Below, in pieces: positions 42,901 to 57,900 of a DNA stretch of 64,000 nucleotides (position 1 is the stretch's first letter; each line of letters begins with the position of its first letter). Source of the DNA: Membranipora membranacea (Eukaryota > Bryozoa > Gymnolaemata > Cheilostomatida > Membraniporidae); the NCBI GenBank assembly GCA_914767715.1, contig OU612070.1, positions 7,953,501 to 8,017,500 of the forward strand, in the 5' to 3' direction. The notes beneath the pieces are model-generated. The model was not told where the DNA came from. It saw only the letters and a list, made by a program, of their open reading frames with translations, and searched no databases. The translations under genes were made by a program, and so were the position numbers.

Positions 42901-45900
42901 CGGAGGTCCGTTGAAGTAATTTCAATGACCTTTCAATAAAATGAGAAGACCAAAACTCAGCAGCTGCACCCAGAGTATCATTTTGGTATTATATTGTATT
43001 CAAACTACTACCGCTATCCGGGTGTGCAGAAAAACACCAGTAAAGTCAGAAATACTAAAGATACTCAAACACACATTTATACAACCCAGTATACAAAATA
43101 CAAAGAGACAGACTTACCATATAGACCATAGCACATCTACTAATGGTGGCTGGGCTGGCCTGTGAGAGGTTATCTACCTCAAACAGAAGTCTCATACCAT
43201 CAGCTAGTGCTATTCTCTCACCATTAGCTAAACACAGAACTTTACTATCATCTAGTACTGTGTTCAAATTCTCAACCCATATAGTATCCACTGGGCCATC
43301 CAAAACCAACCTACAAATAAATACATTTGTACATTATAATATCTGGGATGTACGGAGTGTAATATATACAGTCAGACCAATCAAGTCTGCCAGTGCACAG
43401 AGCAGTGACTACATAGTACATAAATCAGATACCCTCACTATATAGAGTAGCCAGGTTTCACTTCAAAGATGATGATGACTACATATTTTTCGAGGATGCT
43501 GGGTATAACACGTTATCGATCAAATAGTTACTATTGTTACCTACCATCTCCAGTTGAGAATATGATCATCATGTTGTGAGTTATCCGCTCCTGTAGCTGA
43601 GCTAACAGCTGTTAGAGAAGAGTCAGCTCTCTACAAAATCACAAATCACAAGCTGTTTTGTTTTGGGTTCATATTGCAGATTTTATATTTAGCATTGTTT
43701 TAATTGTTGCATAATAATATATTAAAGCAGTTATGAACTTATCCGTTCTCTTGAGGCAACATATAACATTGTGATATTGATAGATCTCACTGGGTTACAA
43801 TCTAGTTTTCTTTTCTTTTTTTTTAACACTTTTGTTGGCAGTCTATTTCATAACAATAGCAGGATGTTTTCCGAATAGTGCCAAAAAAGTGTAAAAGGAG
43901 AATTGAAAAGAATAAATAAAAATAAAGAGGAAAAAAAAATATTTACCTCGGACAGGTTCCTGCTGCTGTCAGCCGTTGCTCCACCTCGTGTTGTAGACTG
44001 GCCAGTCTTATTGTCTGACTTGGCATCGTTAGACAGTTCTTTAGCAAATCTCCTGACTGTGGAGGCAATGAGTCCGTCGCTCCACTCAAAAGTATTAGGA
44101 TCAGACTCGCCATAGAGCTCTCCAAGTTTACAACACTTTGGGTTGATTACACAGCTCTCCACATGTCCCTTCTTATTGGCTCTCAGCATTTGCTTTAATC
44201 AGATCGATATAATGGTGAACGGTGTGTGAGACAAATACATCACTCTCAAACCTTTCTACATAGTTACAAACATCAAACATGATAAAAAATTGAAGGTACG
44301 GTCATTTGAATTGAGAATTTCACATACAGCTATATAACTAGCTAGGTAGAATAAAACAGGGGTAGAAATAAATAGAACATGTGACTAGCCTTGGACAGGG
44401 CTGGTGTCGCCCAGGGACCTGTCCCAGACTTAGGGCAAACTCAAACATATTACTACTCTAAATCTAATATCTATACAGGGATTGTACATGCATAAGACAA
44501 ATCAAAGGTTCCTAAAAACATCTTCCTTCTAATGACTACTCGGTACAATCAAGATTGAACTAGTTATAAAACTGCAAGAAGTTGTGTTTTTAAGTAAGTT
44601 TAGCACACAACTCCAAAAAAACAAAATATTCCTCGTACTGAACTGAAGCAGATTCTAGGATAGACACATCCCAATATCTTAGCTGTTGCAGAATCAAACA
44701 TAACAATACACATAAATAAGAGGTTCGCTCTACTGTCACATGACTGTAACATGACTAAGACACCGATACGTAGAAACTCAGTCTATTACCCGTGCTATCC
44801 TCTGATTGATTTCACGAATCTGGCGTTTCGACATTTTCTAATATAATATGGGTGAAGTATATAAACAAGATGCAACAATAAACAGAGAACAGGCTGAAAT
44901 CATGTGCAGCTAAGAGATTAAAATCATCATAATACGTCATCTCTGTAATTTAGGTAGTAGTAGGATAGATAGATGAAGGGTTAGCAACTAGCAATGAGAG
45001 AGCAGTATGGTTTATAAATTTAAAATCTAATGTAGCAAAATTTGCTAATAGCTCAATACAGGATTGAAAATGAAAGAGGTAACTTTGTCTCATTTGGAGC
45101 TTCCCGAAACCCGTTTCAAACAGCCGTTTTAGTTAGGGTTTCCAGTGTGGGAAAATTGTGTTCACATTTTGAATATAGTTGGGAGTGGAGTGTGGTGTTG
45201 TCTAGCTAGTAACTATGAGGTTTGTGTTGGTTTGAGTAACTCTAGCGGGTCAATAGACCAGGGTTTGTTTGGTCATAGTGCCATAAATCTTCTTTTTTTC
45301 AAAAAAAAGGCTGTTTTAACTTGGTATTAGCAATGTGGACCAGAGCCGCCTTATCAGCAAGGTATAGGCGATAATAGGACAAGACAGCGCAGTATTTTGC
45401 TCATTCATTAAAGACTTAAAAGATTCATGAAGCTTCCAAATGAGACATGACAGTTGAGGAGCTCGAGCAGGTTTTATGCATTTACCCATCTTTCTTGTCC
45501 AATCACTTCTTTGACAAATTCATTCAATCCCTGCACAAGATCATCATCATTATAAAACATTTCACAACAAGTAATGGGGCGGGACCTATAATAGTAATAT
45601 GTTTCATTTGTAAGTAAGGCTCTTAATTTAGAATAGTAAAATTAAAATGAGTCATTTTTTGCCCAAAAAAGAAATTCACTTTTGTATTGGCAGTTAAACA
45701 TCATTAGAGTTCAGTTGGAGTGATGAATTAATTTCAAGCTGCTATACTTCAAAACAAATAAAGTGAATCTATACTTACCATTGCATTCCTGCCGAGTGCA
45801 GCAGTACTGAGGTTAGGGTCAGCCCGTAGAATCTCTTGAATGGTTGGTAGTAGAACTAAGGCTTTCTGTAGTATATTTCTGACAGTAGATTTACCTCCAC

Positions 45901-48900
45901 ATGTCGGGCCGACAAGCATCACCCCGTGTCTGACCTGAATCTGACTGTATAGTTGTCTAACTTTCTCAATCTGACTTGGCCACCACTGCAGGCCCAAGTC
46001 TCTGATGGTTATAGATACAGCTTTCTATAAATATAACAAAAATTCTGTAATATATTTCTGTCAGCAACTCTTGTGACACTGAATCTGTTCTCATACATAG
46101 AAAATGAGTAGTGGGGCTGCAGCATCTCATGATTTGTCTTACTTGACTTAGAATCGACTTGACTCAGAGTTGACATGGCTTGAGCTGCTTTAACTTAGAG
46201 CTGACTTGACTTGGATTTGGCTTGACTGAGAGTTGACTTGATTCAACTGAGATTTGTCGCTTGCTATTTATATTCATCATTTGATCACAGCCAGTATTGA
46301 TTCTGTCATGTGATACAATCATTACCTCAAGAGCAAATTGTTCAGGGTTAGGAGGCTGCATCCCAGGGAACAAATCCTCCAGAAGGCTCTCAAACAGAGG
46401 AACATCCTCGGCTATAAACTTAGGTAGATTAGCGTCTCTCAGAGAGTGTATGAGTATGTATGACTCCTCTAACTCTACTGAGGATGCACTCGCCTTTCTA
46501 TAAGGTGTCAATAATATACAAATATTATATAAAGTGAAATATGCTTTACTGCCATGTATCAAGATCATGTATCAAGATCATTATACAGAGGTACTTACAG
46601 ATAAAAGTGGCAGAATATATAGCAGTATATGAGTACATGAGTATACTGAGAGACTAAATGTATACGCATAACAATTATCCATATGTACTTTCTAACAGTA
46701 CCGAACTGCCATTGCAACTTGGATTGTATACCAATAAAGCGCATTTTGAAAATATTTTTCAGGTAATAAGAAGAGAGAGAGAGAGAGAGAGAGAACCATG
46801 AAAAGTTGTCTAAAATCCAAAGGGAAGAACTATTGGCATAGATAGAGAGACAAAACAATGAGAGATAAGATTGGACTCAGAATTAAGCTAAGTAGGATTG
46901 AATTGAGTCTCATAACAGATAGATGGATTCGTCTTGTGTTTGTGTGTGATATCCAAGTAGGAATTTGAAAAGCGACAGATCAAGGTGATTATTACCCCGT
47001 ACGGTCTTGTAAGCAGGAGATATATATACGAATCATGCTGCTGAGGGAGAAGAAGCAATTATAAAACTTCTGTTCACCAGTAAAATAAAGATATAAGCAA
47101 AAAAACAAATGCATTGGAGCATCCAGGTGGATTTAAAATAATTGGCTGAGAGTCTCGAGGTGGCAAGAGTGAGTTCTCTCTAGATTTAAACTCATGGATA
47201 TACTTTTGAAGGCAGTCGTGAAGATCCGTATCATCAGATCAGTGACAGTTTTTGTATATCTCTGGAGATGGAGAGTGAATTAAGTTACTTAGAGTCCAAT
47301 CACAAGAAATGAGGGGTGATGAATTGATGACATTTTCTAGAATCAGTGGTTGGATCAAAAAAGGTACCCAGACTAAATTGACTCTAACAATCAGAGATAC
47401 ACATCATATTAGTTTAATTTCTGTTTGGATCAGTGGACCATTATTAGTATACCTGATAGTGCTGTTAGCGTGACCTTTCCTGTGACCTGCCATCACAAGT
47501 ATAGACTTGATAGCCCTCATACCAAAGTCATAGTGATCCTGCTGTGAGAGCTGAGTACTCGCTAACTGATACAAGTTCACTATCTTCCTAGATAAAGCTC
47601 GAGCTGAACGGAACCCTGAGTACAAGAGAAAACAGATATAATATATCAATATGATAAGCGTCAACAACTTTGCATATACGGTACATGTGAAATTATATGT
47701 TTATAAACTCATGTTTCTGATATTTTATAACTTTTTTTATGGAGGGGGCAGCGGCATCTTCACAATCAAGGAGCCTCATCAGCAGAGGGTGACTGCAAGC
47801 TTTACTAGCTATCCACTCACACACACATGACCTTTTACATCAACGACTGCACTGAGCCTTGGTCAGTGTTATGGCTGGGATAATAGAATTAAGCTGATCA
47901 ATGAGTATATTTTACCACCAGTAGGTGAGGATGGCAACATCATGATGAGGAAGTACAACTCAGGAGAGAAGGAAATCCTACCTAGGCGCATGCAGTTTAA
48001 GTACCTGGGCACCACCATCCATTAGGAAGGAGGGTGTCGCAAGGAGATTGAGCTGCGTATGTCAAAGGCATGGAGCAAATGGCGGGAGCTGAGTGGAGTA
48101 CTCTGCGACAGGAAGATGCCTACTATCTTAAAAACCCTTATCTACAAGACTGCTATACGACCACAGCTCTGACGTATGGGAATGAGACCTGGCCCGTAAC
48201 AGGAACCCTTATAGACAGGGTTAGCTCTTGTGAAATGCGAATGCTAAGGTACTGCATGGGGATAAGCTTAGAGGAACATCGAAGGAATGAAGAGATAACA
48301 GCCGAAGCAAATATAATGCCAATCAGGGATGTCATGAGGAAAAAGAGGCTAGAATGGTATGGTCATGTTTGTCGACGTGAGAGTGATGAAGATATCAGGA
48401 GAGTGTACAAGATGAGGGTTGAGGGAAGCAGAGGGCGTGGACGGCCAAAACAGCGCTGGAGTGACACAATCAATGCTGACCTTCGCTGGCTAGATCTAGA
48501 ACGAGGTGATACAAGTGACCGAATAAGGTGGAGAAGTTTGGTGGAACTAGGAGTCAGGCAAAAACCCGCCACCCGATCAGGACATGGCGTTGAAAGGTGA
48601 ACAAAGGTGAACAATGAGTATATTTTACCTTCTGAGAACAACATGATCTCAGCAATAAGCTCATAGTTAGGTACCATCATAGCCACAGGTCTGAATAGAG
48701 ACTTGAGATTGTCGGGCAGCTCAACACGTCCCGCGTATCTACAATAAATATTCAATCTCAGTAAGATGAAATTGAAATCTTACAGTAACAGCTTAAATCA
48801 CCAAACAAATAAGTTTTTTTTCAGGGTTAGATAAATAGAATTGTAGTTTCACCAACTTCATAAATGGCAAAATATCAAAATCAAAAAATATAAAGAAATA

Positions 48901-51900
48901 TTAATATTCCCAGATGCCATTAGCCGATGTTTTGGCTCTGATTGGCTGGCGGGAGCAACCAAACAGCCAATCAGGTCAGAGCAGCGAAGACATAAGTTGT
49001 ACGATTGTAGTATCAGAGAGAGAGAGATGACTATGATGTGTGCGTACGTGGGGTTCATGGTAATAAAGTAACCACAGGTGGGGTTAAGTCTAATCTCTCG
49101 TCCCTCAAACATGAATCGAGGTGTGCCGCTGTCCTTAGCTGTCTTAATGGTGTGAATCTGCTGAGCTACCACAGAAAGTACTTCTATATCAATACGATTA
49201 AACTCATCAAAACAGCACCATGAGCCTGACTGAGACAATCCAGAGAAGAACTTTCCCAGCATCTACAATATCAAAAGTTATAAGTGGGTGAATTGATATA
49301 GTGAAAAATATGTGCAGCAATGTGTATATTCATCAGTAATCATAAAACAAACTGCATGGAAAAATGAAAAAAGCAGGGTCAGATGACACCCACAAAACCC
49401 TGATAATGACAGATAGGCTTTGCACTTCCATAAATTGATGTACTGAAAGAATCCTTTGTTACAGATGGTTACCACTAGGCATCAAGCCAAGCTTACCTTG
49501 TAATCCAAGCCTTCTGAACAGTTGAACACCACACACTGTTTACCTAGGCTCTACAAATATGGAGAACATTTGTTTTGCAGCCACATCTTTTATCAACATT
49601 GTCAGCAAATGATATCTATATTGGTTAAACCCTAAGAGGAGTTATTACCTTTTGACATCTCCCACAATGCAAGGCTTGGTATTTCCAGGTAGGATCGATT
49701 CAAGCAAAATCTTTTCTATATTTGAATCGTGAGTTCATTTATCGAGTTGATTTACTCACCTTAGCGAGATCTTTGACAGTCTCAGTTTTACCCGTACCAG
49801 CTGGTCCGGCAGGTGAGCCACCCAGGTGTAGATTGAGGGCACCTGTCAGTGTAAGGTAGCACCTGTCAGTCAGGGGTGTCATAACGAGACGAGGAGAGCA
49901 GCCCAGGTACTCGTACCCATAGGTGAACGCGGCGTCACACTGTATAAGCTGACAATCGTTCTTAGTTTCATCCCATTCATAACGCAGCTGTCTGTAAGGG
50001 ATATTCATACCACACACAAATTATAGAATGGGACTTTGTAAGGCATCACTATAGAATGATTCATTGCTGTTTGTCATATATAGCTAGTTCAAGATTAGAC
50101 ATATGATAGACTTCACTTACACTTTTGCACAGAAACATAGGTCTGGCACATTTCAAGGCTATTGCCGATCATGCCACAATTACCCGACTAAGGTTTCTAA
50201 TTGTTTGATGTCGGTGTTGGATAGCACTTAAGAGATTACATTTTATAAGGCTCAACTACTGACTGAGTATATCGCGCCATACCTGAGCCACTCAAAGTCA
50301 GTTTTGCTGGTGATGTTTGACTTGATAAGACTAGTTATGATATCTCTGTTATGTACTTGGATAGTAAGCAAAGCCTCAACACTCAGCCTCTTATAACTGA
50401 TCAGATCTGTCGAGACGAGCTCAGCCAGTTGATCTAGAGAAGCTACCATATCACTCTCATACTTCGACAAAGCCTCGGTACACTTGTAGTCTGAGAAGCA
50501 CTTATTCACCGACTTATTAAACTGAATCTGTATAACAGTGAGCACGACCTGACCCGGGTTCTCTATTACCCACTCCTTCAGATCTGAGCCTAACCAGCTG
50601 GCCAATCCGCTCTTCAGATGTCTGCAAACATATTAATAATGATATCACACAGCAAAATTACTCGAAATCATGTGGGTACTCTCATTTGATAAAACCCAGG
50701 GAATTTGACACTCTTAGATGTTCTTCATAGTCTAATGAATATTTCAAGGAATAACATCTCATTTGTCCTTGCGGTGAGTTGAGTCTTGGTAAAACTATCA
50801 TATCACTGTTGGGTATAAAAGTTCAAGGTAATCGTTCTTACTTTTTGACAGTATCAAACATCCCAGTCTCGACAACACCTAGCCATCCCTCTACAGGTGG
50901 ACGAGCTCTCACATTTCTATAATGATAACCAACGCGTAAATAAAGAATCAAAATCCGGCGTAGAAGTGATGTGTGTGTTGAAAATACTGCAAAAATTTGA
51001 TATTGCAATGTCTTGTACTGTCTTGTACTTGTCTTGTCTTGTACTATCTGTAAATGATGCTCCCTACATGTAGGATTATAGACAGACATCTTATCTCCGT
51101 TTATTTGTTATTTCTGTACAAGACATCTTTGGCATAGCAGAGACATTAAAACAAAGACAAGCAGAGAGGTGATATTTGTTTGTGGACAATACTGTTTAAA
51201 TCTTACATATCCCATGATGATGCAAGTACAAAACTAACAAAATATAAATAACTGATTACAACCAATAACAACAATCAAACCATTTTATATAACCTCAACT
51301 AATATTTATAAATTTTGAGTTGAGAAATGCCTTGGCAACCTAAAGTTTTACATTAAAGAAACTATTCATTAAATTAGTTTTCACCATCGCATAATACAGT
51401 AGACCCTGTTGATAAAATCTAGTCGCCATCAAATTATAGGAGTTAGATTTTATGCATTGAGCCATTAGAAGCTTGCCTTACCCAAACTTTAAGCTGCAAC
51501 AAAACCTTGTGAACTGATATATAGCTGCCTTCATATCACAAACCTATAACAGGTCAATTATATTGACACAGGAAATTATTGGCCTCGTCACAAAGTAAGA
51601 GGAGTACATACTTGGGCATTAGAAGTTGTTCCCCCTCTGCAGACTTGATACTCTTTACTGTAGGAGGCTGTCTAGGTACAGTTTGTATATCGAGTGACTG
51701 TACATTAGCGAAGCACTTAGCGAGGTGGGGCTGTACTGCCTCAGGATTCTTACTATGAGCCAAAATATCCAGTAGCTCATCATTGGAGAGGAAGTAGAAC
51801 CGAGGGAAGACGAGTCTCTTAGTCTCCAAATAATCCTACAAAATGATAATATAAATAATACATTTATCGTCAGGAACAATTTGTTATCGCATAAACATGG

Positions 51901-54900
51901 ATTTCAAAGGTAGAATATGAACAAAAATTCAGAAAAAAAATTGGACTATGCCAATGACTTAAATGTTGCGAATAATGTGTCAATCAGCTCCTCAGGTATA
52001 TCACTATGTCAACAGAGCAGTGGTGGGGAGTGAGAAGTCTCCTATATCACAATGTTTTGGAACTTCCGGTCTTACCAGGTGGATAATAGAACTTAAACTG
52101 ATTTCCATTGGAATTCCGGATGGAAACAGAATTGCAAGAATATACATGTTCACAATATGTCCTATAAATACAACATACACCAAAATACCCTAAACAAACA
52201 AGCAAACATTTTAGCAAGGATCCCAGTCAAAATCTTTCAACACAATTTCTGACCAAATATCTCTAACAGGGCTTTGGAGACTCTCACACTTACCTCCAGG
52301 CATTTGTGTATTTTCTCCAGACTAGTATTAGATGATTGTAACATCTCCAGTACTCCTGGTGCTGTACCAGCTTTGAGAGCGTTCGGTCTGTCCACAGTAC
52401 GTCTCATTATATCTCTCCACGCCTTGTCTACATTACCAAACAGCTTAGACTCTGTCGGCAGTTGTCTCTGTTAAATAGAAACCAGAACAAAATGTGTATG
52501 TAAGTTTTTTTCTAAATTGTCGCTATGCGAAAGTTGCAGGCATTCCCAAGTAATTGCATATGTGGCATAGTATCATTGGCTTGGCTTAGCTTTGTAGTGC
52601 TGTAGCAAGTTAAAAGCTAGTTTAAGTGCTCAAACCTTGCCCAGGTTGATGGTAGAAGCATTTCATTATCAACCACATGCCAACGTTGCTGAAAATGTGG
52701 TCGGTGATGAAATGTTACTACTGCATATATTGAAACAAGTAAAAAACTAGTACAAGTGTTCAAACGTTGCATGGGTTGAAGCAAGGAGTTGTCTCTAACT
52801 CCTGGGTTGAAGGTAGAAGCATTTCATTATCAACAAAATGTTGCTGGAGTTGAGGTCGATAATGAAATGCTGCTACCTGTGAACTACTACATTTGAAGAA
52901 TAGAATATTCGAAAAGCTTTGTATTTAAACAACTATTAAGTGTGATATGTAATCAGAGCCATTTTGTGATAGGTGCAGATAAAGACATTGATAAAACTAC
53001 CTGTATATCTGGATTGGAGAAAATCTGTTCGAGGTACAACCAGTTCCTCTGGCAGTTCATCCACTCATCCAATGTACGAGAGAACAAAGTCAATCTTCTG
53101 TCCCAGTCATCCACCTGGTAGTAAATAAAATGTCAAATATTAACACGGTAATGAGAGAAGATAAACAACTTGGGCCCTTATTCGAGTTTGAATCTGCCCT
53201 TATTACTCGATTGATAGAATGATACATGCATTGCAAAGGACACAATGTCTGATTATGACTCAAAGCATCAATCCATTTCTTTCTCTCATCTTCATCAACA
53301 TTATTTTGAGGGTTGAATGAGAGTGTGTTATAATCATAGATATGTAACATATCTTGGTAAATAAAATAATTATAAAGATTTAAAAGTTACATTGTCTCAT
53401 CTCCTTGTTTACCTCTGTATATACAGTAGCCAGAGATGGGTTGCCATCATAGACTTAATAAAAATTTATCATTAAATCTATGGTTGTCACACATGGATAT
53501 ATGGAGGGAAAAATAAAGCCTATCCTATATAGATTCAATATGTTTTTTTGTGATGCTCATCATACCTGAGTCTTGATAGGAGTTACATATCTGGAGCCTC
53601 TTATAGTACCGATAGTAATCTGACTCTCTTCTAGTAATGACATCACGTCATCCGCAGCACTGATTATATGTGTGTCTCTGGCCTGATGAGCAACAAACCT
53701 GAAATCTGTGCTCTGCCACAAAGCTACAACCTGCAACATGACAAAGCATGTAAGTGAATTTTCTGTCCTCCTCAACTCATTAGAGGGACAGAGCGTACAT
53801 CATCAAGTTAATGGTGTATTTAAATTTGTACTAAATGTGTAGATGTGAGTCAACAACCGTAAATATACGAAAAAACCGACATATGGAGACTCGTAAAATT
53901 GAATAGCCTGCGTTAGTGTGCCGTTCGTCTGACAATATTGACCAAGAAAACAGTCATGTTATAGTCTTGGTATATATGTCAAACATTTTCTTGGCGTGGT
54001 CTGCCTGCCAGTAGTGATGACTATCATTATTAATATGCATTTTTCAGATTTTCACATATATATGTACGTTATGAACAAACAAAAATAACAGCTTTTTGAC
54101 CTCATAATCGAAAAAAAAACAAACCGAATCCATATATCCCAATATGCCCAGTCCATACTTTACCTTCTGCAGCATAGCCTCCAGAGTAGCCTCGTTAGAA
54201 GCTGTTGTAGATATATCCTGTATCTTAGTCTTGTGTTTGTATATCTTCATCTCGAGAAGGTTACCCAGAGTAAAGCTTTCACCCCTCGGTATCTGTCTGC
54301 CTATGAGTGACTCTATCTCCGCCCAGTGACGTGCTCTCAGGGACGGATTACGTAGCGATACTATAACAGGCATTCCCTGCTTGAAATCAGTAACTCTCTG
54401 TTTCAGGGTCGGAACCACATCATTGGTAGGAAGACCTGTTGGATAAATCGGTACATTTTATTGTACCAAAACCTGTAAGGGTGGCCACTTTTCTTAAGGT
54501 AGCATGCCAATGGTTTGAAATATAGATTATTATTACATTATTTTTTTACATGAAGTTAGTTTAATTATTTCTGTAAGTTTGATGAGAAAAAAGTTTTGCT
54601 ACACACCATCAAACATCAACACCCGGAATCCATGTACAAAGGCTAACTCACAACCATTTGCATTTGTAAATATTTGGCGGCTTAAACAAAGAACAATAAA
54701 CTCCAAACATAGCAGGATCCATGTGTCACCATTCACCCCACAGATTTACAAGAATCGGTGATTGTAGTGGACAACTGTAAATAGAACATCTTGCCTTTCC
54801 CAAGCAAGTAAACATCCTACTATCTCACCTTTCTCAAGCATGTATACAGTCTGGGTGAACCTGTTGACATTTTTCTGTAAACTCTCGACTTTGAGCTGCT

Positions 54901-57900
54901 CAAAAGTAGTAGCTGTCCACTCTTCTACTAGCTTAGTCAGCTCCTCAGATGACTCCCACAGTAGACGACGTAACGTCAGGTCACGCTCGATCTCCCCCAA
55001 CTCTGATTGGACAACCTGAGCTTTAACTCCTTCATCTCGGTCAACAAGCAGCAAATAGTCTCTGTGAAAAGAGGAAATAGGCTGTGAGGTATCCATAGAA
55101 ATTAAAACTAAAGGCTAAGCAGAAGCCCACTGCAACAGCCAAAGCAAATGGTCAGATCCACCATCTTAAAATACTGAATTCAAAAGCAAAGAGTTCTGGC
55201 GGTAAGGCAAACTATACACACCAGCTTTAGCAGACTAAGCCATGATAAGCCAGATCACTAAGCCAATTCCTTTTATTATATTACCATGAACACATATATA
55301 ACAATGGAACATTTTTTATATATGATTATAGGTTATAAATCATGCAGTAACGGCAAAAAATGCGAGCAGTTATAAGTTTGAAACTCTGCCTTATGTTCAT
55401 GATTTATACTTGCCGTCCAAGTGCTCTGGAATAAAGAGAGGATGAGTGAGAGGAGAAAAAACAATGAGCATAAACAACATGAATACGCAGCATTATATCC
55501 CTTGATTTCAGGCCAGCCGGAAGATTTGTTTGTTAGTTCAGGTTTCAGCATATTAACAACCCTGCAGGTTTGAGAACGGTCATTGAGACCAGGGAGGTAC
55601 AGAAACTCCTTGTTGAGACACTACTAATACTATTACCTACTTGTTCGAAATCAGTTGTCATGTTATAACACAATGCTTCATAGAGCTTTTCAGCGGAGCA
55701 TATCGTGTGTTCTATGTATGGTATGGGATATGTTTTATACATCTCTATAGATATAGCCTATGTCATACTCACTCAGCTTTCTTTGATGAGGCGAGCGAAG
55801 TTCCGAACCTCTCCTGGTAGTTTGCATAGTTTCGTACTTTGGTAGACAAGCTCTGTACATCATCTTGTAATCCTAAGATACAAACAAACATGTTACACAG
55901 GACACACAGTTCTGATATGAATATCATCTCTGTGGCATTCAAAATGGGGACCGAGCTTGTGATGATAATTAGAGTCATATATCTACAGACAACTTTACCA
56001 AGAGACATTTCGGTTTTGAGAATAAATTCTTGAGGGAGTTGCGAGAAACTTGCAATCGATGTGACACCTAACCTTTAAACTCAACACCAACCAGAAAATC
56101 TGATATGCCTTGTGAGAAAGACAGGTTATAATAGCAAACCAAACTCATGTTGGCTTAAAAGCATGCTTATTCTAGTTTTCAAAGATCAAAAGTCATGACT
56201 GGATTTTTTAATTCGGCTGCTTCATATTGACGACATTGGGGACATATAAGACATTGAGAATCCATATATTAGGTTAGATATACTCACAGGGACCTCCCAA
56301 TGTCCACAATATCAAGAGTAAAATCTTGATGATTGTCTTCAGGCAGGAAAGAATAATACAAACCTTTAATTCTCTCTAAGGCAACAAGGCTCATAGTCTC
56401 AGAGCTGATTAGACTGGGATCTCTGACTACATTCCTTAGAGTCATGAGACTAAATCTGGTCTCCCTAACCAAAGAGTTGAGATCTGAACTAAACAGTCTA
56501 ATGTTTTCTTCCTTTTTAGCTTCACAGTACAAAATGGTAGACTACAATATTGAAAAATTAGTCAGGAATGAGTTCAATGTGAGTTTCGCAATATAGGATG
56601 TTGGAAAATGAAACCTATCATATTTGAGAGTGAGCTCTGTGGTTGTTTCCGGGGCAGTCTTGGCTTCATGCAGCCAGAAATTATCAAGTGGGTATTGAAT
56701 CGAATGAACTGGTCACTGGCGCATCACAGCTCAAATTCTTGAAAGGAAGGGTAAAATAATAGGGTGGCAGTTCTGCTAGAAATGAAGACGCGCCTCGTGT
56801 TCAATGGCTGCTATGTCACTTGTTCAAGGAGAGAACAGCCTTACCTTTAGATGTTGGAAGCTTGGAGCGAGAGTCTGGTATAGGGCAAAGTCTTCTGGCT
56901 CCACGGGTACATCAAACTCTTTAGCTATGGTGTAGAGGCGAGTGACCACCATGAATTCTCTCTCTAAGGCAGGCATATCAGCTACCATACGACTAAGGTA
57001 ACTCAAATGTTCAACAAAAGCATCAACTGTCTCAGGTGTCAAGTCTAAACGCTTACTGGAGCTCTACAAACAAAGTACAATCAGGTTATGTCAACCGCTT
57101 CTTTAATTTGTGAGTGCTGCAAAAACTTGCAGCACCTCAGCTAAATAAAAAGGTTAAGACCCGATATATAGAGATAAATTTGTTGTTTTTGTGACTGAGC
57201 TTTGTAGAGTAGAGTATTTATAGGAGGAGAAAATTTGCTCTTTCCCATAGGCTAAAGAATAATAAGATTGACAGCTTAATTATATTTACTCAGCCTGTAA
57301 ATTACAGATTAACTCCCACCTCAGCTAACGAAAAATTGTACAAGCAAACATCAAGTCACCCCTTAACTTTTTGTACAACCATGGACAACCTTACTTTACA
57401 CATTGTATATATATGGCCTTCGATGGAAAACCAAACCTGAACACAATATATTCACTCCTTCAGGGTATTACTTTAATGTAAATGCCCAGTCAGGCTATGG
57501 GTATGTCGTGGTTTATCAGCTCACCTTGATGATGGTAAGCAGATCGTCATTCTTCTTCTTAGCCACTATAGGTAGTTTACTGCTCAGAGATTTAATGACT
57601 GCTGTAGGGTGAGGGAGACAACTTGATGAGAAATCCTCAGCTGATAAATCAATCATACCGATACGCCTCCGCTTGGTCATGTGTCTCATCTGATTCACCT
57701 GCAAAAAATTGAACAAAAATATAACAATATGATTCACAATGAGTCATTCTCAGGTGTCTACTAGATTGAGCGTCATGAGCGATGCACATTTAATAATCAA
57801 ATATTAACTCTATAAATAAAGATAACAGCAGCAAGCAAGCAAATGAACCAGCAAGAAGGGTTGTAACGCCAAGGGAAATCATGCAAGTATTTTTTTAAAC

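Noticed and set aside
48070-48600. Open frame of 176 codons as a host gene
   Set aside because: It is the C-terminal part of a LINE polyprotein inside an insertion with a target-site duplication.
55333-55742. Extra dynein exons between 55062 and 55772
   Set aside because: Open frames there have no dynein motifs, and the neighbouring exons join in phase (GA + A) without them.
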